Origin: Bacillus sp. FJAT-45037
GTDB taxonomy: Bacteria > Bacillota > Bacilli > Bacillales > Bacillaceae_D
Reading direction: 5' to 3'
Assembly (NCBI RefSeq): GCF_002797325.1
Contig: NZ_KZ454938.1
Span: 2,058,267 to 2,122,266 of the forward strand
DNA: 64,000 nucleotides
Position 1 is the stretch's first letter; every line of letters begins with the position of its first letter. A program made the translations under genes and the position numbers. Positions 42,379 to 51,490 of this stretch are shown here, piece by piece. The notes beneath the pieces were generated by a model, which did not search any database, was not told the origin of the DNA, and was given only the letters and a program-made list of their open reading frames with translations.

Positions 42379-45367
42379 AGACATCTTGATCCATGGAGGG
42401 TGGCTTGGAGAGCACTTCTTTCTTTGGGGTGAAAAGCTTCATCGTAAAAAATTTGATCAACTTGCTAGCTTCCAATATCCGTTTCTAGTCCCGGCATTTG
42501 AATTAAAGTTAGCGCTTTATCGTCATGATCCCGCTAGCTTTTATGGGACATTTGTTGAAACAGAGAAAGCCGTGATTGATGTTCCATTAACGGAGAGAAA
42601 ATTCATCTCTCCTGCTGGGGAAATGACTGTGTACCAAGCGCAACAAGATATGTCTACCTACTCCTTCCCAATTGAAGGAGTTCTCTTATCTGTCGATGAA
42701 TTAATCAGTCTATCACTCCAATTTGACATTTGGGAACGTGAAGAAGATCTTATGATTTCGGAAGATTTACGTTATTGGATCACTGTGTTGAAAGAAACTC
42801 GTTCACAGATTATCGCTGGAAATTTTCAACCTTCACCATCAGGCCAGTGGCAACTTTCTTCATTCCGGCATCGAGAATGGCTTGATGCGTTGCCAACTGT
42901 AAGCTTCTCACTTCGAAGAGCAAGCGCCTATATCCAAGCTCATTCAAATAAGGAAAATGTGTCGGATTTATTTAAACAGGTGATCAATCAAATGAGCGAT
43001 GCATCGATTCGTTCTCTTCTTGATGAGGAATCAATGCAAGTGATTTATCAAGAATGGACCAACTCAGTAGATGATGAGTTAAAGCCATCCATTCTCGCAC
43101 TAGCTCATTCTGAACAAATTGATGTGTCTTTATCTGAGCAGGCATTCAAACAACGTCTTGGTACAGTTAAAGTAGAGCCATTTAAGTCTGCCTTAGCTCT
43201 TCATGAGCCTGATCGAAGGGATGGAGAATGGAATTTATCAATTTGTGTAGTTGACCGTCAACACCCAAGTCAAATGATTGAAATGACTGAATTAGAGCGT
43301 GGGGAACACCCATGGCGCAGCAATCCCATCAGCCAATTAAAAAAAGATTTACAAGAGTTAAAGCAACAATTACCTGAACTAAAAAGTTTATCGGTATCTA
43401 ATCCTATTATTGGCGTTGATTCAGAGGCTGCCTATGAGCTATTCACATCACATCATCAACTTGTGAAGTCGATTGGCTTCCATCTCATCGTCCCAAAATG
43501 GATGAATGAGAAAAGAAAATTGAAAGTGGAACTAAAGATGGATGGTGGTAATGAGAGTGGGTGGAGCGAACCTCTACTTGACTGGCAGAGTCTTGCTTCC
43601 TTTACGTACAATGTGGCGATAGGAGACCAAACAATTAGCGCAGAAGAATTCGAGCAGTATGTAAAAGGAAGCAAACCATTTATTTACGCAAATGGCGAGT
43701 GGGTCAGTTGGGATCCTGCTCTTGCATCAAAGCTCCAAACTTACCTAAAATCAACTTTAGGAAGTGCTAGTTATTTCGAAGCGTTAAAATTAGAACAGGA
43801 CATCGATCCGAACTTAACAGAGGATTTAAATATCGAGTGGGAAATATCATGGAATGAGGCATTAGAGGAATCTTTAAAAGCTTTATACACAGAGTCTCCC
43901 CCCCCGATTACGATCCCTTCAACATTTGAAGGAGAGTTAAGGCCTTATCAACATCAAGGAGCTTCGTGGATTTCTCAATTACGAAAAGCTGGTTTTGGTG
44001 GTTGCTTAGCTGATGATATGGGACTTGGAAAATCAATTCAAACAATTGTTTACATGCTCCATACATTTTTTCATCAAGACTCAGCGCATCATAAGCCGTT
44101 TTTATTAATCTGTCCAACGTCACTTATTTACAATTGGGAGAATGAGTGTCGAAAATTCGCCCCTGACCTTCGAGTGTTTATACATCATGGACAGTCGAGA
44201 TTGAATGAGTTTAGTGAGGCTGAATTAATGAATTGGGATTTGGTCATTACATCCTATCAGCTTGCCGTGAGAGATGTTGAGCCGTTTAGTGAGGTCAGCT
44301 GGAATGGACTAATTTTAGATGAGGCCCAACATATTAAGAATGTGGATACAAAGCAACGAAGAGCCATTAAACAATTGAGGGCGACACACAGACTCGCATT
44401 AACAGGAACCCCTATTGAAAACCGTTTAAAAGAACTATGGTCATTGATTGATGTGTTGAATCCTGCTTTCCTTGGATCGTTCCAACATTTCCAAGAAGCG
44501 TTTATTAAACCAATTGAACGAGATCGTGACCAAGAACAAGTCAATACATTGCAAAAACTGATTCATCCTTTCATTCTCAGACGAAAAAAATCTGATGAAG
44601 TTCTTGAGTTAGGTCTACCTGAGAAGCAAGAACAAATCCACAAGGTCACTCTTTCTGTCGAACAAGCCGCTCTTTACCAAGCGGTCGTCGATGATATCTT
44701 ATCGAAACTATCGACCGTCTCACAGCTTGAACGACGAGCTTTAATTTTAAAAAGTTTAACAAAATTAAAACAAGTATGTAATCACCCTGCTCAATTTTTA
44801 AAAACCGATGATGTCTCCCAGCATGATTCAAATAAATGGGATGATCTTTTTGATTTAATTGAAGAGATTCATAAAAAGAAAGAAAAAGTATTGATCTTTT
44901 CCCAATATAAAGAAATGGGTCGCTTGATTGCAGAAGAGTTAAAACGCCGGTATCAAAAAGATGTTCCCTTTCTACATGGGAGTTTAACGAGACCGAAAAG
45001 GCAAGAAGCGATTGAACGATTCCAAAGTGATCCTGAGGTGACTGCCTTTGTTCTATCCTTAAAAGCAGGAGGGGTAGGCTTAAATTTAACTGCAGCTAAT
45101 CACGTCATTCATTATGATCGTTGGTGGAACCCTGCGGTTGAGAACCAAGCAACAGATCGTGCTTTTAGAATTGGTCAAACAAAAAATGTAACCGTTCATA
45201 AGATGATGACAACAGGAACACTTGAAAGCCGTATCGATATCATGCTAACTCAAAAACAAGCGCTTGCTGATCAAGTGCTAACAGCAGGTGATCAAAAAGT
45301 CACAGAGTTATCAAATGATGAGATCTATGATTTGATCCATCTCACATCAAGCGCACAAAGGGGTTAG
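42371..45367 (+). CDS. SWI2/SNF2-family DNA-dependent ATPase, YwqA-like
   Basis: 998 residues. The N-terminal half (about 1-510) is a family-specific region. The helicase core starts RPYQHQGASWISQLRKAGFG. Motif I reads DDMGLGKSIQT, motif II LDEAQHIKN (DEAQ box), motif III ALTGTPIENRLKELW, motif V LSLKAGGVGLNLTAANHV, and motif VI QATDRAFRIGQTKNV. Such proteins move along or remodel DNA-protein complexes; the bacterial role is unclear. The start is TTG at 42371 (GAGGAG upstream) and overlaps the previous gene by eight bases. The closest B. subtilis protein is YwqA. Confidence 0.93.
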   Translation: MNKDILIHGGWLGEHFFLWGEKLHRKKFDQLASFQYPFLVPAFELKLALYRHDPASFYGTFVETEKAVIDVPLTERKFISPAGEMTVYQAQQDMSTYSFPIEGVLLSVDELISLSLQFDIWEREEDLMISEDLRYWITVLKETRSQIIAGNFQPSPSGQWQLSSFRHREWLDALPTVSFSLRRASAYIQAHSNKENVSDLFKQVINQMSDASIRSLLDEESMQVIYQEWTNSVDDELKPSILALAHSEQIDVSLSEQAFKQRLGTVKVEPFKSALALHEPDRRDGEWNLSICVVDRQHPSQMIEMTELERGEHPWRSNPISQLKKDLQELKQQLPELKSLSVSNPIIGVDSEAAYELFTSHHQLVKSIGFHLIVPKWMNEKRKLKVELKMDGGNESGWSEPLLDWQSLASFTYNVAIGDQTISAEEFEQYVKGSKPFIYANGEWVSWDPALASKLQTYLKSTLGSASYFEALKLEQDIDPNLTEDLNIEWEISWNEALEESLKALYTESPPPITIPSTFEGELRPYQHQGASWISQLRKAGFGGCLADDMGLGKSIQTIVYMLHTFFHQDSAHHKPFLLICPTSLIYNWENECRKFAPDLRVFIHHGQSRLNEFSEAELMNWDLVITSYQLAVRDVEPFSEVSWNGLILDEAQHIKNVDTKQRRAIKQLRATHRLALTGTPIENRLKELWSLIDVLNPAFLGSFQHFQEAFIKPIERDRDQEQVNTLQKLIHPFILRRKKSDEVLELGLPEKQEQIHKVTLSVEQAALYQAVVDDILSKLSTVSQLERRALILKSLTKLKQVCNHPAQFLKTDDVSQHDSNKWDDLFDLIEEIHKKKEKVLIFSQYKEMGRLIAEELKRRYQKDVPFLHGSLTRPKRQEAIERFQSDPEVTAFVLSLKAGGVGLNLTAANHVIHYDRWWNPAVENQATDRAFRIGQTKNVTVHKMMTTGTLESRIDIMLTQKQALADQVLTAGDQKVTELSNDEIYDLIHLTSSAQRG

Positions 45368-45376
45368 TTGTATTAT

Positions 45377-45556
45377 ATGAGGACTGAATTTGAAGAACCA
45401 TTTACTGGCTATTGGAGTGGAAAAGAAAAAACACCTCAAATTTTATCACATCATCAAGTTAAAATAACGCAAGATGATACTGATCAACAATCTGCCATTT
45501 GGCTGAAGGTAAAACAAGCGATTCAAGAGAGCGCAAGAACAAAGTGGGAAACATAG
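45377..45556 (+). CDS. Small hypothetical protein, 59 aa
   Basis: Starts MRTEFEEPFTGYWSGKEKTP at ATG 45377; an upstream TTG at 45368 directly follows the SNF2 stop. Polar, with QSAIWLKVKQAIQESARTKW near the end. No signal or membrane segment. It probably shares the SNF2 transcript and ends at the terminator 45588-45621. Function unknown. Confidence 0.6.
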   Translation: MRTEFEEPFTGYWSGKEKTPQILSHHQVKITQDDTDQQSAIWLKVKQAIQESARTKWET

Positions 45557-45587
45557 GTTGGTTCGATCAACCACCGCAATCAAAAAG

Positions 45588-45621
45588 AAAAGGATTAAGC
45601 GAATTATCGCTTAATCCTTTT
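45588..45621. terminator. Bidirectional terminator
   Basis: AAAAGGATTAAGCG, a 6-base loop, CGCTTAATCCTTTT. A-rich before, T-rich after. Ends the SNF2 and ipi-like transcripts. Confidence 0.92.
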
Positions 45622-46119
45622 TTAGTTTATCTCAACAGTCGTTTCAGCCTTAAAGAATTCTTTGTTTGTTAACTCTTCTCCATTTACTGCCGCAGCCACA
45701 ACTTCAATATTAACTGTATAGAGGCCTTGACCCCAACCTTTTGCACGAATTGTTTCTTGATACGTTTTAGTTTCTCCTGCTTCAAAATCTACTTGAGTCA
45801 AAGCCATCGTAAACATCATGTCATGAGAAAAACGATATTGCTCTTCTCCATCTTCGTTAACAAAGACGATTTCATAAATCTGTCCAGATGTAAAATCAAG
45901 AGACGCTCCCTCTTCCATTTGATTAACCACATCAATGTCAACAAGAACTTCTCCATCTTCTAATTGTGTCGCATCCGCTTGAACGTTCCAATCGTCGTTC
46001 GTATCCATCGCCTCTTCTCCTTCAACTAGTTCATCGTTGTTTGTTACAGCTTGCCCGCAAGCCCCCATGATCGTCATGAAACAAACGACACTAAGAAATA
46101 AAAGCCATCTATTTTTCAT
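45622..46119 (-). CDS. BsuPI-like lipoprotein (intracellular proteinase inhibitor family)
   Basis: 165 residues from ATG 46119 (AAGGAG eight bases before it). Lipobox MGAC near residue 20, then an Asp/Glu-rich linker and a beta-sandwich BsuPI domain with VDIDVVNQMEEGASLDFTSG and IRAKGWGQGLYTVNIEV. B. subtilis Ipi, a cytoplasmic inhibitor of intracellular proteases, lies beside yitT; here the gene also follows yitT but carries a lipoprotein signal, so it acts outside the cell. The inhibitor function is not certain. Confidence 0.85.
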   Translation of the reverse strand: MKNRWLLFLSVVCFMTIMGACGQAVTNNDELVEGEEAMDTNDDWNVQADATQLEDGEVLVDIDVVNQMEEGASLDFTSGQIYEIVFVNEDGEEQYRFSHDMMFTMALTQVDFEAGETKTYQETIRAKGWGQGLYTVNIEVVAAAVNGEELTNKEFFKAETTVEIN

Positions 46120-46133
46120 ATACATTGCTCCTT

Positions 46134-46955
46134 TTATTCTTTTCTAAATAGCCCGTAAATACCCGCTGTCTCTACAATGTTCGTAAATGCTTCAGGGTCC
46201 ACTGAATCGATGATATGTTTCAGTTCATACAACTCATATCTTGTAATAACCGTCATCAATACTTCTTTTTCATCGGCTAAGTAACCACCTTTGGCAGGAA
46301 GTCTTGTAATCCCGCGTGTAATTCGTTCATGAATCGCTTGTCGTAATTGTTCAGGCTTTTTCGTAACAATCATAGCTGTTAATTTGACATGTCTTGTGTG
46401 AATTGCATCAATGACGCGCGATGTCGCATAAAGCGTAACTAATGTATACAAAGCTTTTTCTGGGTCAAACATAAGTCCTGAAGCAAGAACAATAATTCCA
46501 TTGATAAGAAAGAAATAAATGCCGACTGGACGATCACTTAATCTCGATATGATCAAGACGATGACGTCAATTCCCCCTGTAGAAGCCCCGACTTTTAAAG
46601 TAATTCCAGCTCCGATGGCAGCGATCACGCCACCAAAAACAGCATTTAATAAAATATCGGATGAATAATTAATAACAGGGACCATTTCAAGGAAGAACGT
46701 TGTAAATACTACATTTAAAAAACTATATACTGTAAAGCTCTTTCCTATTTTCAACCAACCAATAATGGCTACAGGAACATTCAGTAAGAATAAAATAATT
46801 CCAGTAGATAGTGGCAGAGTCGTTGCAAGTAATTGTGAAATACCCGTGAATCCACTAGCAAACACATTAGCTGGAATTAAGAAAAAATTTAATGAAACAG
46901 ATAACAAAAAAGCGGAAAAAATAATGACAGCAAGTTTTTTTAGTTCATTAATCAT
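46134..46955 (-). CDS. yitT: YitT family membrane protein
   Basis: 273 residues. Five to six hydrophobic segments (YitT_membrane domain) span the first two-thirds, starting LAVIIFSAFLLSVSLNFFLI. Then a cytoplasmic DUF2179 domain follows, with DAIHTRHVKLTAMIVTKKPE and the conserved ending VDPEAFTNIVETAGIYGLFR. The function is unknown. It overlaps in transcription with the ipi-like gene (eight bases apart), as in B. subtilis. The upstream hydrolase gene ends just before it. Confidence 0.9.
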   Translation of the reverse strand: MINELKKLAVIIFSAFLLSVSLNFFLIPANVFASGFTGISQLLATTLPLSTGIILFLLNVPVAIIGWLKIGKSFTVYSFLNVVFTTFFLEMVPVINYSSDILLNAVFGGVIAAIGAGITLKVGASTGGIDVIVLIISRLSDRPVGIYFFLINGIIVLASGLMFDPEKALYTLVTLYATSRVIDAIHTRHVKLTAMIVTKKPEQLRQAIHERITRGITRLPAKGGYLADEKEVLMTVITRYELYELKHIIDSVDPEAFTNIVETAGIYGLFRKE

Positions 46956-46959
46956 GGTA

Positions 46960-47754
46960 TCACCTTACAGGAGCCTTTCTATTTTCCGTGTGGAGTTGAT
47001 CACAATACCACTCGACAGCTGCTAACATCGCACTTCTAGACACTTTGTGACCTGCTTGTTCTTCTCTGATGAATGTGATTCGTTGCTTTTCCTGTTGATC
47101 ATTCGTTTGTAATTGGTTAAAAAGAGACTCTGAGTAATGGAACGGAACGACTTGGTCTTGTTCCCCGTGCCAAATAAAGAGTGGGCGGTTACTAAGGATC
47201 TCTAACTGAGTAGAGAAGTCAAATTGAGAAATGTCTGCTAGCAACTCTTCTTTCGTCTCTTTGGCAATAGGGTGTCCTTGTCGTTCGAGCATGGATAGCT
47301 GCTCCTTGGCAAACATTTCATGATAAGCCGTACCCATAAAGGCCGCAGCCGAATCAATCCACTCATATTGCGTCAGCGCACCATAAGTTGTAATGGCTCC
47401 CATCGATGTCCCACTTACTCCAATAGAGCTTAAATCAATCACAGAACGTGCGAACAATTCTTCTTTTATCTCATTTAGTTCTTTTATCGATTGTTGTACA
47501 ATTGTCCAAAATAACAGATTGCGTTCATTACCCGACACTTCAACTTCACGCTCTCCATGATGAAGAGCATCCGGCATGATCACTCTAAATCCTTTGTCTG
47601 CAAGCATATAAGCAATCGGCAAATTATGCTCTTTTGCACTTGTAAACCCGTGAAGGAAAAAGATCGTGGGAAGTTTATTGTTATGATTCTGATCAGCTCT
47701 CACTACATGTAACACAGGAATGGAACTATAGGTTTCATTTTTTACTGTGATCAC
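46960..47754 (-). CDS. Alpha/beta-hydrolase (esterase), YitV-like
   Basis: 264 residues. Strand order and the nucleophile GTSMGAITTYGAL in SIGVSGTSMGAI give the GxSxG elbow; the acid is in WHGEQDQVVPF and the His in EEQAGHKVSR. Members cut short esters; B. subtilis YitV is near yitT too. I choose GTG 47754 (AAGGAG ten bases upstream). The longer frame from ATG 47790 would overlap a TATAAT -10 (plus 47789-47794), so it cannot be translated from that promoter. Confidence 0.87.
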   Translation of the reverse strand: MITVKNETYSSIPVLHVVRADQNHNNKLPTIFFLHGFTSAKEHNLPIAYMLADKGFRVIMPDALHHGEREVEVSGNERNLLFWTIVQQSIKELNEIKEELFARSVIDLSSIGVSGTSMGAITTYGALTQYEWIDSAAAFMGTAYHEMFAKEQLSMLERQGHPIAKETKEELLADISQFDFSTQLEILSNRPLFIWHGEQDQVVPFHYSESLFNQLQTNDQQEKQRITFIREEQAGHKVSRSAMLAAVEWYCDQLHTENRKAPVR

Positions 47755-47891
47755 ATCAATCCAACTCCTTCTGTGGTTTAGTTTAATCATTATAGCATTT
47801 TACTCCTTGCAATTCATCTTTCTAGAAATAGTACAAATTATTCAACAAACAATTAGATCGACAACAGCATCCTCTTTACACACTCAAATAA

Positions 47892-47915
47892 AAAGCCACC
47901 TCAAAAGGTGACTTT
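47892..47915 (-). terminator. Intrinsic terminator
   Basis: AAAGCCACCT and AGGTGACTTT (one mismatch) around CAAA, with a U-rich tail on the minus strand, just past the stop of the 88-aa gene. Confidence 0.75.
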
Positions 47916-47927
47916 CACTGTTCAACA

Positions 47928-48194
47928 TTATTGCTTTTTATTGTAATGTTGCACGCTATATAAGGCTCCTTCGCCTACCATTTTGTTATCTTCGACGTCA
48001 TAAGGATCAGGATGACCAATTTCAAGAGAAGGATCTTGGTTCGTCTGGCTAGCTTTATTCTTTGTCATATTGGAATACATTTCTTTCACTTTTCGTTTTG
48101 TACGTTCTCTTCTCTCATTGTCACTTAAAATGACTGTTGCTGCACTCGCAACTCCAGCTACTACCGTAGTAAAAATCGTTCCTTTAATACCCAT
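47928..48194 (-). CDS. Small membrane-anchored hypothetical protein, 88 aa
   Basis: Begins MGIKGTIFTTVVAGVASAAT, a single hydrophobic segment, then a basic helical stretch ERRERTKRKVKEMYSNM and an acidic polar tail. The arrangement resembles small YtxH-like proteins of Bacillus with a glycine-rich N-terminal helix, but I cannot name the family. GGTGGGTG acts as the ribosome site. It is bounded by a terminator. Confidence 0.7.
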   Translation of the reverse strand: MGIKGTIFTTVVAGVASAATVILSDNERRERTKRKVKEMYSNMTKNKASQTNQDPSLEIGHPDPYDVEDNKMVGEGALYSVQHYNKKQ

Positions 48195-48320
48195 TTGAAA
48201 TCACCCACCATTCTGAATTGATATTTTATATGTTCCCTGATCTTTAAATTATAAACCTTTTTCATGAAACAGCTTATTTTTGCACATACTAAACGTATCC
48301 ATATGAAAGTAGGTGAAAAG

Positions 48321-48452
48321 ATGTCTCACACAGGTGATGCAAACAAAAAGAAAAAAGATTCCAACGCCATTAATGCTCAAAAAAACAGACAAGTAGAAAA
48401 GAATGCTTATCAAGGTAAACATGCTGACTCTAAAGAGCCAGATCATTTATAA
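48321..48452 (+). CDS. Small basic protein, DUF3941-like, 43 aa
   Basis: Starts MSHTGDANKKKKDSNAINAQ and ends with GKHADSKEPDHL. A short Lys/Asn-rich protein with the ending pattern of DUF3941 family members (recollection). AGGTGAAAAG is directly before ATG 48321. No membrane segment. It faces the 331-aa gene, with a shared terminator between. Confidence 0.65.
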   Translation: MSHTGDANKKKKDSNAINAQKNRQVEKNAYQGKHADSKEPDHL

Positions 48453-48457
48453 AAAAA

Positions 48458-48494
48458 CAAGCGAAGAGTCACTCTGACTATGTGCTCTCGCTTT
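48458..48494. terminator. Terminator between convergent genes
   Basis: AAGCGA-a-GAG-t-CAC pairs with GTG-CTC-TCGCTT. T-rich on the right and A7 on the left. It overlaps the last codons of the minus-strand gene. Confidence 0.7.
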
Positions 48495-49473
48495 CTTCTA
48501 TTTCCTCTTCTTGAACTTCTCCGAACCCTCTTACATGATGATCCCAATAGCCTATTCGCTCAATCATTTGATCTCTATTTGCAATAAACCAAATCGATCC
48601 AAATTCAACATCGTAAATAATAACTTGCTTGCCATCCATTGTCTCTCTCACGAACTGACTACCGTACGTACGAATGGCATCATTTACCCGATCCCCAACT
48701 CGAATCCCTTTGGATGTTGGGTAGAGATCAGTTGATACAATCAAATGTGACAATCTACCTTCAGTCATTTCTAACTGTAAGTCATAGACAGATTCCACTC
48801 GTTCATATCCGTACTTATCTTGGTAAGAGAAGTCCTTATCAGTCCCATAAAAACCATAATAATCGGCTTTTTTTGCAAACCCAGTATTCCAGTGAATTTG
48901 ACTGAATTGGTTGGTGACTGATTTGTGACTCATGCTAACAGACAATCCAGCTAGCTCCCCGAGTCCTGGAGAGTTCACATGAATCATTCTCTCTTCTTCG
49001 TATACGTAATAATCAAATCCTAATTTCGGAATATCGGCTAATCGAATCATATCTCGACGATTGACATAATTTAGAGTGAAATCTTCCATGAATAATAAAA
49101 TTCTCTCGCGTTCTAATTCTACTTCCATTTTTTCTCCGTCATTACTTTCTTCTAGTAACCGACTTTCAACAGATGAGAGAAGATCGTCATCTGCTTCTTT
49201 CATACGCTCTTCGTTTAAGGTGCGAATGATTTTTTGAACATACGAAGGACCACCACTGAGCTCTGGATGAAATTCCGAAGCTTCCATTAAAATGGGGCGT
49301 AACGGTACCGACCACTCCCCGTTCAGATACATTGGATTGCCAACATATCGTTGTTCTTGCCCGTCCATATAGAACCACACTTTAGACTCAGCTCCTACAT
49401 TCGAATGAGCTAAATAGAACAATACAAACAAACTAATCATGAACACACTTAGTAAACTTTTGAAATTAATCAT
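48478..49473 (-). CDS. Exported protein with CAP-associated N domain
   Basis: 331 residues. Signal peptide about 1-28 (FKSLLSVFMISLFVLFYLAH). A first region (30-140) looks like a copper-amine-oxidase-N or stalk domain: WFYMDGQEQRYVGNPMYLNG, then WSVPLRPILMEA. The C-terminal region has GIRVGDRVNDAIRTYGSQF, the pattern of the CAP-associated N domain (as in B. subtilis YlbC), with no CAP domain after it. It could therefore be a stand-alone wall-anchored relative. Ends Glu-rich. Function unknown. Confidence 0.75.
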   Translation of the reverse strand: MINFKSLLSVFMISLFVLFYLAHSNVGAESKVWFYMDGQEQRYVGNPMYLNGEWSVPLRPILMEASEFHPELSGGPSYVQKIIRTLNEERMKEADDDLLSSVESRLLEESNDGEKMEVELERERILLFMEDFTLNYVNRRDMIRLADIPKLGFDYYVYEEERMIHVNSPGLGELAGLSVSMSHKSVTNQFSQIHWNTGFAKKADYYGFYGTDKDFSYQDKYGYERVESVYDLQLEMTEGRLSHLIVSTDLYPTSKGIRVGDRVNDAIRTYGSQFVRETMDGKQVIIYDVEFGSIWFIANRDQMIERIGYWDHHVRGFGEVQEEEIEESEST

Positions 49474-49596
49474 TAATATATCTCCTATTTCTATTCTTCC
49501 TTTACAATAGTTTACTAGATTTCAGTCTTTTTTCCTACAATATTCTTCTTTTTAGGCCTTTTTTTTAGAAAGTGAGTAGGCTCAACCTAATTAGAA

Positions 49597-49621
49597 AAAG
49601 CTCAACAATTAGCTGAGCTTT
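49597..49621 (-). terminator. Terminator of the lmo0937-like gene
   Basis: AAAGCTCA pairs with TGAGCTTT around a 9-base loop, then U-rich on the minus strand. Confidence 0.75.
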
Positions 49622-49643
49622 CAAGTAATGCTGATTGTTTCGG

Positions 49644-49784
49644 TCAAGCTTTTCTTCCTGTAACTAAGCGTATAATAAACAAGACCAATGCAATGACAAG
49701 TAAAATATGGATTAAATTTCCGGCAATCTCGAAACTAAATCCTAAAATCCAGAGAATTAAAATAACAATTAAGATGGTCCACAT
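49644..49784 (-). CDS. lmo0937-family small membrane protein, 46 aa
   Basis: Reads MWTILIVILILWILGFSFEI, then AGNLIHILLVIALVLFIIRL and VTGRKA. The pattern WTILxxIxxLWxLG...HILLVIALV...LxTGR is that of the lmo0937 family common in Firmicutes. Two membrane helices with a basic end. AAGGGAG is about 11 bases upstream of ATG 49784. A terminator follows. Function unknown; members are often stress-induced. Confidence 0.85.
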   Translation of the reverse strand: MWTILIVILILWILGFSFEIAGNLIHILLVIALVLFIIRLVTGRKA

Positions 49785-49852
49785 ATGTTCTCATACTCCC
49801 TTCTCACGATGGTACACTTAGTGTATCCGATTGAAAATTCCTTATTCCAAAA

Positions 49853-49892
49853 AAGAAGCATGGAGTCAGCTTGAGCTGACTCCATGCTTCTT
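49853..49892. terminator. Strong bidirectional terminator
   Basis: AAGAAGCATGGAGTCAGC, loop TTGA, GCTGACTCCATGCTTCTT: an 18-bp perfect stem with A4 and T4 flanks, directly at the stop of the rhodanese gene. Confidence 0.95.
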
Positions 49893-50258
49893 TTAACGAT
49901 ACAATTCATCGATTTCTTCTACTACCCATTCAAGCCCTGTCGCTCGTTCACCATCCCAGCCTAACATTCCCCCGGCGAAATTTTGAACGTGATCGAAACC
50001 ATTTTCTTTTAAGAACCTTGCGACATTCTGACTTCTTGCCCCACTGCGACAAACAAAAACATATGATTTCGTTTGATCTAATTTTCCAAGATGCGCTGGA
50101 ATCGTATGCATAGGGATCAGCGGTACACCAGGAATATGGCTTTCTTCATACTCATCTAATTCACGAACGTCAATAATAAGAGACGAATCCTTTTGTTTAA
50201 GCATCTCTTTAAGCTCTTCAACTTCCACTTGCCTAATTCCATCTTGTTCATTTTTCAT
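49893..50258 (-). CDS. Rhodanese-domain protein
   Basis: 121 residues, a single rhodanese domain. The active-site loop reads VFVCRSGARSQNVA (Cys loads sulfur), with DVRELDEYEESHIPGV at the start. The start is ATG 50258 (GAGGTG six bases upstream) rather than the GTG nine bases before. It would carry sulfane sulfur in the cytoplasm. It is followed on the left by the strongest terminator in the window. Confidence 0.92.
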   Translation of the reverse strand: MKNEQDGIRQVEVEELKEMLKQKDSSLIIDVRELDEYEESHIPGVPLIPMHTIPAHLGKLDQTKSYVFVCRSGARSQNVARFLKENGFDHVQNFAGGMLGWDGERATGLEWVVEEIDELYR

Positions 50259-50288
50259 ACTTTTCACCTCATCTAGAATTTACACTTG

Positions 50289-51374
50289 TTAATCAATGGG
50301 TCCATTTCTTAATCGTAACAAGCGGTACGTATGCATCACAATGACTTTACCAACTGCATACGTTGGTACGGCTAATAATAATCCGAGTAGTCCTGCAAAC
50401 CGACTCGCCACAAGCAAGAGTAAGATAATGGTTAACGGGTGAATGTCTAACTTCTTTCCCATAACCTGAGGGGAAATTAAGTTACTTTCAATTTGTTGCA
50501 CGACAACCACTACAATAATAACGAGCAACGCTGTAAATGGAGAATCAAGAAATCCGACGATTACCCCTGGAAATGTTCCAATCCATGGTCCTACAAAAGG
50601 GATCACATTTGTAAACATCGCAATCAATGCGAGCACTAGCGGGTATTCAATACCGATGATTAAATAACCGATATAAACAAGAACCCCTACACAAATACTA
50701 ACAATGATTTGCCCTTGAAGGTAAGAGCTTAATGCATGATCCATATCTGAAAGAATCCGTTCTCCTTCTTTTTTCTGCTTTCTAGGTAATAAGCGCAATA
50801 CTTGATTAGGGGCCTTCTCACCCTCTTTTAACATATAATAAAGGACGAAAGGAATGATGATTAAAACGATAACGACATTGGCAATAAAACCGATGAAGCT
50901 CGCAATATTAGTTCCAATACTAGACATAATCCCTGATAAATATTCTTCAAGTGTTGATGTAATTTCATCCAAGGACAAGTTCTCACTATCTTGGAACCTG
51001 GAAATGTACTCATTCTCTTGAACAGCAATAATCATTCCACGAATTTCGTTCATGAATGATGGCCAATTCGTCGTTAGACTCGTGAACTGACTTTGCAGTT
51101 CCGGCCCAATAACGAAGAAAAGAATGGTAATTAGTCCAATGACTGTTAAGTAAAGAATTAAAATAGCCAGTCCTCTAGGGATTTTCCGAGCTAAAAGATT
51201 TACAAATGGTCGCAGTAAGTAGAACAGTACACCTGCCAACACGATCGGTGCAAATAATGTTTGTACTAGCACGACAACCGGCTTAAAGATCCAGTCTACA
51301 AGCGAACCTAAATAGATGACTAAAAAGATTAACACTAACCAAACACCAAAACGAAATGCTTTACTTTGAGGCAT
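50289..51374 (-). CDS. AI-2E family transporter
   Basis: 361 residues, about eight membrane helices. Family marks: GPELQSQFTSLTTNWP in the extracellular loop and NVIPFVGPWIGTFPGVIVGFL near the end, then SPQVMGKKLDIHPL. Members export autoinducer-2 in some bacteria; in others they act as sodium/proton antiporters, which would matter at high pH. The specific role is not shown here. Single gene. Confidence 0.9.
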   Translation of the reverse strand: MPQSKAFRFGVWLVLIFLVIYLGSLVDWIFKPVVVLVQTLFAPIVLAGVLFYLLRPFVNLLARKIPRGLAILILYLTVIGLITILFFVIGPELQSQFTSLTTNWPSFMNEIRGMIIAVQENEYISRFQDSENLSLDEITSTLEEYLSGIMSSIGTNIASFIGFIANVVIVLIIIPFVLYYMLKEGEKAPNQVLRLLPRKQKKEGERILSDMDHALSSYLQGQIIVSICVGVLVYIGYLIIGIEYPLVLALIAMFTNVIPFVGPWIGTFPGVIVGFLDSPFTALLVIIVVVVVQQIESNLISPQVMGKKLDIHPLTIILLLLVASRFAGLLGLLLAVPTYAVGKVIVMHTYRLLRLRNGPID

Positions 51375-51490
51375 ACAATTGTAATTCCTTCCTTTTTGTT
51401 TTTAATTATATCATAGCTCCCTAATAAATGGCTTCACTTACCTATCTATACCCATTCAAAGAATCGTCATAACCAAAAAAAGAAGCCAGC

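Noticed and set aside
45368-45376. TTG at 45368 as the start of the small gene after SNF2
   Set aside because: ATG 45377 is a better start codon; the TTG directly follows the stop codon. Neither can be excluded fully.
48249-48446. Minus-strand 65-aa hydrophobic frame
   Set aside because: It is antisense to the better supported 43-aa gene at 48321 and has no ribosome site.
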